7,044 nt of DNA from an uncultured Eubacteriales bacterium (GTDB lineage: Bacteria; Bacillota; Clostridia; Oscillospirales; Oscillospiraceae): positions 1 to 7,044 of the forward strand of contig URPI01000115.1 in the NCBI GenBank assembly GCA_900549705.1, given 5' to 3'. The notes below the pieces were generated by a model. The model saw only the letters and a program-made list of their open reading frames with translations, was not told the DNA's origin and searched no databases. A program made the translations under genes and the position numbers. Shown here piece by piece: positions 1 to 5,297 of this stretch. The stretch's first letter is position 1; each line of letters begins with the position of its first letter.

Positions 1-58
1 CACCCCTCATCAGCCTCGCTTTCGCTCAGCAGCTTCCCCCCGGGGGAAGCCAAGAGGA
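1..58. repeat. Intergenic hairpin repeat, left copy
   Basis: This GC-rich non-coding stretch contains a 19-bp palindrome at 32-50: GCTTCCCCC and GGGGGAAGC around one central C. Sixteen bases of it (41-56, CGGGGGAAGCCAAGAG) recur exactly in inverted orientation at the other end of the window (7026-7041). The look, a short run beginning CCCCTCATCAG followed by a hairpin-forming C/G block, is like dispersed extragenic repeats I know from gut Clostridia genomes, but the family name and copy number were not checked. The element may begin before the window. Confidence 0.6.
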
Positions 59-174
59 GGTTGCGGGAACTGGATCCATTCAACATACCCATCTGTTTCA
101 GGAGAGGACGGACTGCCAAGCGTCTCTATCATTTACAAATTGTTTACTCCTGCAATCGTCCTGCGAAAAAACAG

Positions 175-203
175 TTGCGTATTCCCTGATTTTTCGCTAT
201 ACT
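175..203 (+). promoter_or_regulatory. Putative sigma-A promoter of the epimerase unit
   Basis: A -35 box TTGCGT (175-180) and a -10 box TATACT (198-203) are separated by exactly 17 bp, the optimum for the vegetative sigma factor. Transcription should start near 210, giving a leader of roughly 27 bases with the AGGAGG ribosome binding site at 222-227. The bases between the edge repeat and this promoter (59-174) hold no gene that I can support. Confidence 0.65.
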
Positions 204-236
204 GTTGGAAGAAAACCAGCCAGGAGGTCTTTTGAT

Positions 237-932
237 ATGCTGGAAGAACTGAGAAAACAGGTATATAACGCCAATATGGAGCTGCCCCGCCGGAATCTGG
301 TGACCTTCACCTGGGGCAATGTCTCCGGCATTGACCGGGAGACGGGGCTGCTGGTGATTAAGCCCAGCGGCGTGGAATATGAGGAACTGACACCGGAAAA
401 GCTGGTGGTGGTGGATTTGCATGGCAGCGTGGTGGAGGGAGACCTGAACCCCAGCAGCGACACCAAGACCCACATCGAGCTATACAAGGCATTTCCCCAG
501 CTGGGGGGCATTGTCCATACCCATAGCCCCTATGCCGTTGCCTGGGCGCAGGCCGGCAAGGACATTCCCTGCTACGGCACCACCCATGCGGATTATTTCT
601 ACGGCTCCATTCCCTGCGCCCGTCATCTGACCCAGGAGGAGCTGGACGAGGATTATGAAAAGGGCACCGGCACGGTGATCATCGAGGAAATTCGCAAGCG
701 GAACATTGACCCGGTGGCAATCCCCGCCATCATCTGCCATAGCCACGGCCCCTTTGCCTGGGGCAAGAATCCGGCACAGGCGGTGTACCATGCGGCCGTT
801 TTGGAGGAGGTTGCCAAAATGGCGCTGCTGACGCGGCAGATTGACCCCAGTGCAGCCCCTGCGCCCCAGCGGATTCTTAATAAGCATTACCTGCGCAAGC
901 ATGGACCCAACGCCTACTACGGCCAAAAGTAA
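237..932 (+). CDS. araD: L-ribulose-5-phosphate 4-epimerase
   Basis: A class II aldolase/AraD-family enzyme of 231 residues, the same length as E. coli AraD, which it resembles from end to end. It interconverts L-ribulose 5-phosphate and D-xylulose 5-phosphate in the cytoplasm by a zinc-dependent retro-aldol mechanism. The expected landmarks are present: GNVSGID (27-33), KPSGVEYEE (42-50), SSDT (73-76), the zinc ligands of HTH (His94, His96) and HSHGPFAWGK (His168, His170), catalytic Asp119 in THADYFYG, and Tyr228 in the C-terminal AYYGQ. The start is fixed by AGGAGG at 222-227, nine bases before the ATG. It is followed by rpe 107 bp later on the same strand. No araA or araB is within view, so the paralogous roles in ascorbate or xylulose use (UlaF/SgbE) cannot be excluded, although the C-terminus is AraD-like. 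Catalytic class is secure; the physiological pathway is less so. Confidence 0.92.
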   Translation: MLEELRKQVYNANMELPRRNLVTFTWGNVSGIDRETGLLVIKPSGVEYEELTPEKLVVVDLHGSVVEGDLNPSSDTKTHIELYKAFPQLGGIVHTHSPYAVAWAQAGKDIPCYGTTHADYFYGSIPCARHLTQEELDEDYEKGTGTVIIEEIRKRNIDPVAIPAIICHSHGPFAWGKNPAQAVYHAAVLEEVAKMALLTRQIDPSAAPAPQRILNKHYLRKHGPNAYYGQK

Positions 933-940
933 GAAGATAA

Positions 941-995
941 AAACAGACGTACCCTTCCAAGCCGGAAAAGCCGAATGGAGGCGGCACGTCTGTTT
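941..995. other. Long imperfect hairpin between araD and rpe
   Basis: A perfect 10-bp inverted repeat (AAACAGACGT at 941-950, ACGTCTGTTT at 986-995) encloses further nested pairings: TCCA 956-959 with TGGA 976-979, and CGG 963-965 with CCG 971-973 around an AAAAG loop. On the plus strand the stem is followed by only a weak T stretch (TGTTTCTTCG). Read from the minus strand it is followed by TTTTTAT, which is more terminator-like although no minus-strand gene precedes it. It could be a weak internal terminator, a processing or stability site, or an intergenic repeat. Confidence 0.6.
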
Positions 996-1039
996 CTTCG
1001 CCGGGATGGAGAAATTTTAGGAACAATCGGAGGTTTTTT

Positions 1040-1690
1040 ATGGCAATCGTTGCACCGTCTATTTTGTCCGCTGATTTTGCCAATCTACAGCAGGAGCTGG
1101 AAGGCATGAAGGCAGCAGGAATCCGGTGGGCACATATCGATGTAATGGATGGGCTGTTTGTCCCCAACATTACGGTGGGACTTCCCGTGCTGGAGAGTCT
1201 GCGCCGGGTGACCGACCTGACGCTGGATGTTCACCTGATGATTACCCAGCCCATCCGGTATGTCCGGCAGTTTTGCAAAGCGGGGGCAGACTACGTCACC
1301 ATTCACCTGGAAGCGGACAGCCCGGAGGACATTGGGGAGGCCATCGACCGCATTCATGAGGAAGGGAAAAAGGCAGGCATTTCCCTGCGGCCCGGCACGC
1401 CGGTGCAGGCACTGGAACCATTCCTTGACCGGGTGGAGCTGATTTTGGTGATGACGGTGGAGCCGGGGTTCGGCGGCCAGAAATTCATGGCGGACATGAT
1501 GCCCAAGCTTCAGTGGCTGCGGCACCGGCTGGATGAGGTCAATCCCCAGTGTCTGCTGGAAGTGGATGGGGGCATCGACCGGAATACCGCCCCCGTTGCC
1601 AAGGAAAACGGTGCAGGGGTGCTGGTGTCCGGCTCGGCCTATTTCCGCAGCGAAGACAGGGCGGCGTTTGTGAAAATGCTCTCTGAGTGA
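1040..1690 (+). CDS. rpe: Ribulose-phosphate 3-epimerase
   Basis: A TIM-barrel enzyme of 216 residues, full length for the family. It interconverts D-ribulose 5-phosphate and D-xylulose 5-phosphate in the pentose phosphate pathway and needs a divalent metal. The signature N-terminus APSILSADFANL (5-16) is intact. The metal and catalytic residues sit at the usual positions: His32 and Asp34 in HIDVMDG, His65 in DVHLM, and Asp176 in EVDGGID; Asp34 and Asp176 are the acid/base pair. The phosphate-binding loops MTVEPGFGGQKF (138-149) and VSGSAYF (196-202) are also present. The start is set by CGGAGG at 1028-1033, six bases before the ATG. It follows araD on the same strand, and with it links arabinose-type carbon to the pentose phosphate pool. 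Co-transcription is inferred; the hairpin between them may modulate it. Confidence 0.96.
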   Translation: MAIVAPSILSADFANLQQELEGMKAAGIRWAHIDVMDGLFVPNITVGLPVLESLRRVTDLTLDVHLMITQPIRYVRQFCKAGADYVTIHLEADSPEDIGEAIDRIHEEGKKAGISLRPGTPVQALEPFLDRVELILVMTVEPGFGGQKFMADMMPKLQWLRHRLDEVNPQCLLEVDGGIDRNTAPVAKENGAGVLVSGSAYFRSEDRAAFVKMLSE

Positions 1691-1695
1691 ATAGG

Positions 1696-1727
1696 AAAAC
1701 CGGGACTCACAGCGAGTCCCGGTTTTT
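1696..1727. terminator. Bidirectional rho-independent terminator
   Basis: A perfect 13-bp stem (AAAACCGGGACTC at 1696-1708, GAGTCCCGGTTTT at 1714-1726) closes a five-base loop and ends in five T residues on the plus strand. The A run on the left side gives a T tail on the minus strand as well. It begins five bases after the rpe stop and lies 12 bases past the stop of the convergent minus-strand gene, so it can serve both. Confidence 0.93.
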
Positions 1728-1739
1728 GAATTATGTGTG

Positions 1740-2633
1740 TTATGGTGCCTGGGGGATGGTAATGGGAATCAGGTACTGCTGGGTATCGTGATAATTGCGC
1801 ATCAGGGAGGGCATCTCATCCCTGTTGTAAATTTCTTCCAGCCGCACCACCAGCGTATAGTCACCGGCGGGCATGGCCTGGTTCCAATCAAGCTGAATGG
1901 TTCCGGTGCCGCCCATGGTGATGGGAAGGTACACATCCGCCATGGTTTCCCCCAGATATTCCCGGTCAGGTTCGGAAACCAGATAAAAATCCGTCAGGTA
2001 CAAATCACCGAAATTCTGTCCGCCCTGCTGGGTGGTTTCAATGAGGATGCCCTTTTCAGTGATTTCGGTGGGGGTAAAGGTGATGCCCCAATCCTCCAAA
2101 TCCAGGTATTGCCCTGTTTGCACATCGGTGTAGCCGATGGGAGATGGTGTCAATTCCTGCGGGGTGGTGACGGTAAAATAATTGATGGTGTAGTTGGTGC
2201 CGTTGGGCGTTTCATAAACATCATGAATGGTGATGAGCATATAGTCCGGGTAGGTATAGGTAAATTTTGTCAGACCGTTGTAGGTGCATTCGCCCTCCGT
2301 ACACAGACCCTTGCGGGCATCCACCTGGGCATAGGCAATCAGTTCTTCAACGGAGCATTTCTCCTCCTTGACGGCCTGCTCCAAGGGAATGGCCTCGCCG
2401 TCAATGGTAACGCAGACATTGCTGACACCGTCATAAACGATTTTGCCGCTGTACTGGTTGTCTACCTTGGCGGGGGAAATCACCTGGTAATTGTCTTCAA
2501 TGCTGAACTGTAGATAGGGGCGGTTGGCCATATACGGGGGTGCCTCCGTGGCAGCATTGGAATGACCGAGAAAGCCGGTAAGGAACAAAGGAATCGTGAA
2601 CGTCAGTAGCGCTTTTGTAAAACGAGGCTTCAT
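1740..2633 (-). CDS. Secreted protein of unknown function, possible Ig-like C-terminal domain
   Basis: I do not recognise this protein. From the chosen start it has 297 residues. A signal peptide is clear: positive MKPRFTK, a hydrophobic core to about residue 22, and a likely cut after SNA (27). There is no lipobox cysteine and no later membrane segment, so it is predicted to be exported and released or loosely wall-bound. Four cysteines (74, 93, 111, 116) lie within the N-terminal half of the mature protein and could form two disulfides. Residues 170-296 (DWGITFTPTEIT, then MPAGDYTLVVRLEEIY) resemble the beta-sandwich Ig-like domains found in many secreted Firmicutes proteins; this is a pattern impression only. 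An in-frame ATG exists 18 codons upstream (2687), but it lacks a ribosome binding site and would place the palindrome inside the coding region. ATG 2633 has GGAG nine bases away and puts the positive charge directly before the hydrophobic core. It converges on rpe. Confidence 0.8.
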   Translation of the reverse strand: MKPRFTKALLTFTIPLFLTGFLGHSNAATEAPPYMANRPYLQFSIEDNYQVISPAKVDNQYSGKIVYDGVSNVCVTIDGEAIPLEQAVKEEKCSVEELIAYAQVDARKGLCTEGECTYNGLTKFTYTYPDYMLITIHDVYETPNGTNYTINYFTVTTPQELTPSPIGYTDVQTGQYLDLEDWGITFTPTEITEKGILIETTQQGGQNFGDLYLTDFYLVSEPDREYLGETMADVYLPITMGGTGTIQLDWNQAMPAGDYTLVVRLEEIYNRDEMPSLMRNYHDTQQYLIPITIPQAP

Positions 2634-2642
2634 AGATGATGG

Positions 2643-2646
2643 CTCC
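2643..2646 (-). promoter_or_regulatory. Ribosome binding site that decides the start at 2633
   Basis: On the minus strand GGAG lies nine bases before ATG 2633. The alternative ATG at 2687 is preceded only by TTGAAAGTAA, a poor Shine-Dalgarno match, and would have a leader of under ten bases from the predicted transcription start. Confidence 0.55.
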
Positions 2647-2661
2647 AATCTTTGTAGATTT

Positions 2662-2678
2662 GTAAACATCGTGTTTAC
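2662..2678. promoter_or_regulatory. Operator-like 17-bp palindrome
   Basis: Perfect 7-bp arms GTAAACA (2662-2668) and TGTTTAC (2672-2678) flank three bases. The site lies roughly 17-33 bases downstream of the predicted transcription start of the minus-strand gene and before its ATG at 2633. That position suits repressor binding that blocks elongation or initiation. The arms do not let me name the regulator. Confidence 0.5.
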
Positions 2679-2701
2679 CCGCGACATTTACTTTCAAGGA
2701 T

Positions 2702-2730
2702 AATATATCATACAGCTGCTTTTATGTCAA
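2702..2730 (-). promoter_or_regulatory. Near-consensus sigma-A promoter
   Basis: On the minus strand, a perfect -35 TTGACA (2730-2725) and a -10 TATATT (2707-2702) are separated by 17 bp, with TGA directly before the -10 giving an extended -10 element. Transcription should begin near 2695 and read the secreted-protein gene that starts at 2633. Such a strong promoter next to a palindrome suggests a gene that is normally repressed. Confidence 0.8.
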
Positions 2731-2752
2731 CCGGAAGCATTCTTGCTGATTT

Positions 2753-2809
2753 GCGGCGCGAAGCGCCCCTGGTTTGCTGGAAGCGGAGGCGGGAGGCGCT
2801 TCACGCCGC
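2753..2809. repeat. GC-rich inverted repeat between the two minus-strand genes
   Basis: Fifteen-base arms with one mismatch (GCGGCGCGAAGCGCC at 2753-2767, GGCGCTTCACGCCGC at 2795-2809) surround a 27-base spacer. In the direction of the flanking genes (minus) no T tract follows, so it is not a classical terminator for the 2847-3575 gene. On the plus strand TACTTTTT follows. It most resembles a dispersed extragenic palindrome; a role in 3' end protection or partial termination is possible. Confidence 0.6.
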
Positions 2810-2846
2810 GTACTTTTTATAGGTTCACAGACTTTTCTTGAGAGTA

Positions 2847-3575
2847 TTACAGGAAATTCTCATGTGAATAGGTCATGGTGTCGTTTCGGATTTGGATAAA
2901 GAGTTCAGTTTCCCGTGAATAATAGTTGCCAGGGCCAAATCTATATCTTGCCCGAAATGTTACACAAGCGGATTGACTGCTGGTTTCGTTATAGCGGGGG
3001 CTTCCAAGTACAGAGCAACCTGTCCACTTGCCATTCAGACTGGTCGTTCCAGTGCTGTCAATCCGGTCGTAACCATTGGCAACAATCGTATAGGTAAATC
3101 CCGTGATTTGAAAATAGCCGGTTACGCCGGGGTGCGTTCCTTTGATGGTTAAAGTGTGCTTTGTAGAGCCACCGGAAGGGGAAGTGTCATGACTGGTTAT
3201 GGTTGTAACAGGGGGCTTGTCAAGATCTTCATACTCATCCCCTGAAGACTGCGGTGCAACACCGACGCTTAAGTTGTCGCCCTCAACAGATGTCAGGAAG
3301 ACCGAACCGTCATCATACTGGGAATAAATCACACATACGCGGTCGGATGCTTTGCGTGCCTCGGAACGAACAAGGGTGGGATTGCTGTTGGAACACGAAA
3401 GCGCATTGGGGGAAACGGGATTCCGAATGGAATTTGCGTACTCCGGGAACGTTGCACAAGCTAAATCAATCAATTGCTGCTGGACATCATTGCTGTAGCC
3501 GTCTGCGAATGCAAGTGTTGGAACGGCAGAGAGCACAAGGCAAACAGCGAGGAGGAGGGAAATTAGCTTCTTCAT
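2847..3575 (-). CDS. Secreted protein of unknown function
   Basis: A 242-residue protein that I do not recognise. It has a textbook signal peptide (MKKLISLLLAVCLVLSAVP) with a likely cut after AFA (24), so it is exported. The mature part starts with a short helical-looking stretch (QQQLIDLACATFPEYANSI, 32-50), continues through a flexible acidic and Ser/Thr/Pro region (about 105-140), and ends in a beta-rich domain (about 141-242: HTLTIKGTHPG, GYFQITGFTY, ACVTFRARYRFG). Cysteines at 40, 61, 81, 187 and 204 could form disulfides. A ribosome binding site AAAGGA lies at 3592-3587, eleven bases before the ATG, slightly long. The beta-rich end shows a faint likeness to the small secreted protein at 4715-5170, which sits across the divergent PadR promoter region. 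Base composition looks more AT-rich than in the metabolic genes. No convincing promoter hexamer pair with proper spacing was found. Confidence 0.82.
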   Translation of the reverse strand: MKKLISLLLAVCLVLSAVPTLAFADGYSNDVQQQLIDLACATFPEYANSIRNPVSPNALSCSNSNPTLVRSEARKASDRVCVIYSQYDDGSVFLTSVEGDNLSVGVAPQSSGDEYEDLDKPPVTTITSHDTSPSGGSTKHTLTIKGTHPGVTGYFQITGFTYTIVANGYDRIDSTGTTSLNGKWTGCSVLGSPRYNETSSQSACVTFRARYRFGPGNYYSRETELFIQIRNDTMTYSHENFL

Positions 3576-3814
3576 AACAAATACAATCCTTTCATGTTAT
3601 AGATTTTTTGCAGTCAACAATTGCCCATTCCACTGACAGCATATGGAAGTATTGCTACGGGTTTCCAGCCGTGCACGGTTACTGTCAACCCTGGGCGTAT
3701 ATGAACCGCTGATCAGGCGGATTCATAAGGATGGTAATGTAGAAAAAGAGAGAGGAGACAAATTATTTGTCGGAATCGCTTCCTATGGATAATGTAGCAC
3801 GCGATTTACTGATT

Positions 3815-3848
3815 GTCAATAGTTACATATGAAAAATAAGTAATTGAC
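3815..3848. promoter_or_regulatory. Imperfect inverted repeat overlapping the padR -35 box
   Basis: GTCAAT (3815-3820) and ATTGAC (3843-3848) are perfect inverted arms 22 bases apart. The symmetry extends inward as TTAC (3823-3826) against GTAA (3840-3843) with a two-base bulge. The right arm overlaps the -35 hexamer, where an autorepressing PadR dimer could act. Operator function is inferred. Confidence 0.4.
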
Positions 3849-3871
3849 TTTTACGTTAATTATGATAGAAT
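3844..3871 (+). promoter_or_regulatory. Putative promoter of the PadR operon
   Basis: TTGACT (3844-3849) and TAGAAT (3866-3871) are 16 bp apart, and TGA directly upstream of the -10 makes an extended -10 element. Transcription is predicted near 3878, only about nine bases before the padR ATG, so the messenger would have a very short leader containing GGTGAG. Confidence 0.6.
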
Positions 3872-3886
3872 GGACACGGTGAGAAC

Positions 3887-4261
3887 ATGATAAACAGTTC
3901 ATTTAAGAAAGGCTCCATTGAGATGCTTACCCTTTTGATGCTTCAGGAGGGGGATATTTACGGCTATCAGCTGATTCAGATGCTGGCGGAGCGCAGCGGT
4001 GACCGTATCACGGTGCAGGAGGGGTCACTATACCCATTGCTGTACCGGATGCAGGACGCGGGCTATATTTCCGGGCGGGACGTTACCGTTACCACCCAGA
4101 ACGGGCGTAAGCGCAACCGGGTGCTGTACCACCTGGAACCCAGCGGGCGGGAGCGGCTGACAGAGCTAAAGGCGGAATTTGACCGGGTGCAGCAGGGAAT
4201 CCAAAGTGTTTTCCAGAACAGTGTACCCATTGGCTACAGGAGGGAGAATGGCGATGAATAA
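3887..4261 (+). CDS. PadR-family transcriptional regulator
   Basis: A 124-residue winged-helix protein of the PadR family, which usually act as dimeric repressors of their own operon and of stress, efflux or envelope genes. Visible features are the N-terminal helix FKKGSIEMLTLLMLQEGDIYGYQLIQML (6-33, with the family GYQL motif), the recognition-helix segment VQEGSLYPLLYRMQDAGYI (43-61), and the wing around TTQNGRKRNRVLYHLEPSGRERL (69-91). The C-terminal dimerisation helix is short (92-112), as in the compact PadR subgroup-2 proteins. The start has GGTGAG close before it. The next gene starts inside the last codons of this one, indicating tight co-transcription. The adjacent HAAS-like protein is the typical partner of this subgroup. 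The effector is unknown. Confidence 0.93.
   Translation: MINSSFKKGSIEMLTLLMLQEGDIYGYQLIQMLAERSGDRITVQEGSLYPLLYRMQDAGYISGRDVTVTTQNGRKRNRVLYHLEPSGRERLTELKAEFDRVQQGIQSVFQNSVPIGYRRENGDE
4238..4246 (+). promoter_or_regulatory. Ribosome binding site inside padR for the downstream gene
   Basis: AGGAGGGAG lies within the last codons of padR. It is four bases before ATG 4248 when measured from AGGAGG, but ten before ATG 4254. The second spacing is the more usual, so 4254 is preferred. Translation is probably coupled through the overlapping ATGAATAA. Confidence 0.6.
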
Positions 4262-4700
4262 GCCTGCAAGAGCGTATCTTCGGGCGGTGCGACGGGCGCT
4301 TCGCTGCCCTGGGCGGCAAGGGAAGCAGCTGCTGCGCCAGCTGAGCGAAGATATTGAGGAGTATTGCGAGGAACACCCTGATGCAACCGAGGAGGAGCTT
4401 TGCCGCCGGTTCGGCACACCGGAGGATGTTGCCGCCGACTTTGTGGAGGATTTGGGCGGAAGCATTGCAGTGAATATCCAGCGGCGCAGAAACCGGATTG
4501 TCACGGCAGTGATTGTGGCTCTGGTACTGGTTGCCGGTGTGGTGACGGCGCGGCAGATTTGGATTCAACAACTTCTGCTGGATTTTCATTGGGTTGAATC
4601 CATAACATATGAAGCAGACGAGCCATTGGAAGAACCGGACGAGATTTATTGGAGTGTGACATTCACATCTCCACCGGAGACTGAGGAATTGAATCCATAA
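4254..4700 (+). CDS. HAAS/DUF6120-like single-pass membrane protein
   Basis: A 148-residue protein with two parts. Residues 1-70 form a charged helical domain with the pattern KQLLRQLSEDIEEYCEEHPD, then EEELCRRFGTPEDVAADFVE, which is the hallmark of HAAS domains (HTH-associated alpha-helical signalling, as in DUF1700 and DUF6120 proteins) that are found next to PadR regulators. After a basic stretch (QRRRNR, 76-81) comes one membrane segment (about 83-99, VTAVIVALVLVAGVVTA), then an acidic tail of about 45 residues. The basic residues before the membrane segment predict a cytoplasmic HAAS domain and an outside tail. By family analogy it may pass an envelope signal to PadR by contact; that is inference. 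The chosen ATG overlaps the padR stop by 8 bp; ATG 4248 is the alternative and would add two residues. A longer frame from 4179 is rejected because it lacks a ribosome binding site and runs through padR. Confidence 0.82.
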   Translation: MNKPARAYLRAVRRALRCPGRQGKQLLRQLSEDIEEYCEEHPDATEEELCRRFGTPEDVAADFVEDLGGSIAVNIQRRRNRIVTAVIVALVLVAGVVTARQIWIQQLLLDFHWVESITYEADEPLEEPDEIYWSVTFTSPPETEELNP

Positions 4701-4714
4701 GGGAGAAAAAACGT

Positions 4715-5170
4715 ATGAAAAAGATTGCGATATTGTTGGTATGTTTTCTGTTGGTGATTGGTATTATGCCAAAATCCGTATCAGCGGATGTGGATTCCGA
4801 CATGGTTCTACTCAGTGAAACGATAACCTATATTGATGAAAGTACTTACTACATTGAGCGTATTTATGTGCCGGAGGTATGTCCGTACTCCAATACCCGT
4901 GTGGGGACAAAAACAACGCAAGGTGTTTATGGCGGGAATGTAGTTTTTACACTTTCCGTGACAGGACAGTTTACATACGATGGGAGGACTGCAAGGGCTA
5001 CTTCGGCCTCCGGTGGAGTCACCGTGCATGTAGCAGGTGCTTCATTGAATAGCAAAAATGCTTATACGTCGGGAGCCTCTGCAATTGGCAGCTGTTCCGT
5101 CTCTTATGTCGGTGTGACACTGAATAAAACCGTTACGCTGACCTGCGATGCAAACGGAAATCTAAGTTAA
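4715..5170 (+). CDS. Small secreted protein of unknown function
   Basis: A 151-residue protein with a clear signal peptide (MKKIAILLVCFLLVIGIMP, likely cut after SVSA at 24). The mature part of about 127 residues is rich in Thr, Ser, Val and Gly in alternating patterns, with almost no helix-forming stretches, so it is probably one beta-sandwich domain. The sequence GNVVFTLSVTGQFTYDG (74-90), a central TSASGGVTVHVA (97-108) and the ending TVTLTCDANGNLS (139-151) recall a type of short exported protein I associate with many gut Clostridia; no function is known to me. Cysteines are at 56, 127 and 144 in the mature part. GGGAG (4701-4705) lies nine bases before the ATG, and only 14 bases separate it from the HAAS-like gene, so it is the third gene of the PadR operon and is followed by the operon terminator. 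Its job is plausibly the output, or the sensed ligand, of the PadR/HAAS pair. Confidence 0.85.
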   Translation: MKKIAILLVCFLLVIGIMPKSVSADVDSDMVLLSETITYIDESTYYIERIYVPEVCPYSNTRVGTKTTQGVYGGNVVFTLSVTGQFTYDGRTARATSASGGVTVHVAGASLNSKNAYTSGASAIGSCSVSYVGVTLNKTVTLTCDANGNLS

Positions 5171-5189
5171 AAACAATCCTTATGTAGTA

Positions 5190-5224
5190 AAAAACGGCTG
5201 TCCTGCGAAAGGACAGTCGTTTTT
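5190..5224 (+). terminator. Rho-independent terminator of the PadR operon
   Basis: A 15-bp stem (5190-5204 with 5210-5224, one G-T wobble, core CTGTCCT/AGGACAG) closes a GCGAA loop and ends in five T residues. It starts 20 bases after the stop codon of the small secreted protein. The A run on the left side makes some minus-strand activity possible. Confidence 0.93.
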
Positions 5225-5297
5225 GCGTCTCCTCAGAGGTGGAGCCATGGCGGCTATATGCAGTCCCCACCGGGAGAAGCGCAAACGCTGCTGCCTG

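Larger units (their letters stand above)
3576..3886. other. Divergent intergenic region (311 bp)
   Basis: No coding frame here is convincing. The region separates the minus-strand secreted-protein gene from the PadR operon. It contains a 10-bp palindrome CCGTGCACGG (3669-3678), an imperfect stem-loop at 3701-3726 (ATGAACCGC with GCGGATTCAT, one bulged base, CTGATCAG at the centre), an imperfect inverted repeat at 3815-3848 and the padR promoter (3844-3871). It is more AT-rich toward padR. On the minus side TTGACT (3617-3612) and TATAAC (3601-3596) are present but only 10 bases apart, too close for a standard promoter. Confidence 0.6.

Noticed and set aside
1737..2513. A 258-residue open frame on the plus strand
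   Set aside because: It lies opposite the minus-strand secreted-protein gene, which has a signal peptide, a consensus promoter and a ribosome binding site. The plus frame starts just after the terminator with no promoter or ribosome binding site.
2634..2687. N-terminal extension of the secreted protein to ATG 2687
   Set aside because: No adequate ribosome binding site, a leader of under ten bases, and 18 extra residues ahead of a signal peptide that is already complete.
3596..3617. TTGACT and TATAAC as a promoter for the leftward gene at 3575
   Set aside because: The hexamers are 10 bases apart, far below the 15-19 needed, so I do not annotate a promoter there.
4179..4253. Longer start for the HAAS-like protein
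   Set aside because: The upstream part runs inside padR in another frame with no ribosome binding site; AGGAGG at 4238 points to 4248 or 4254.
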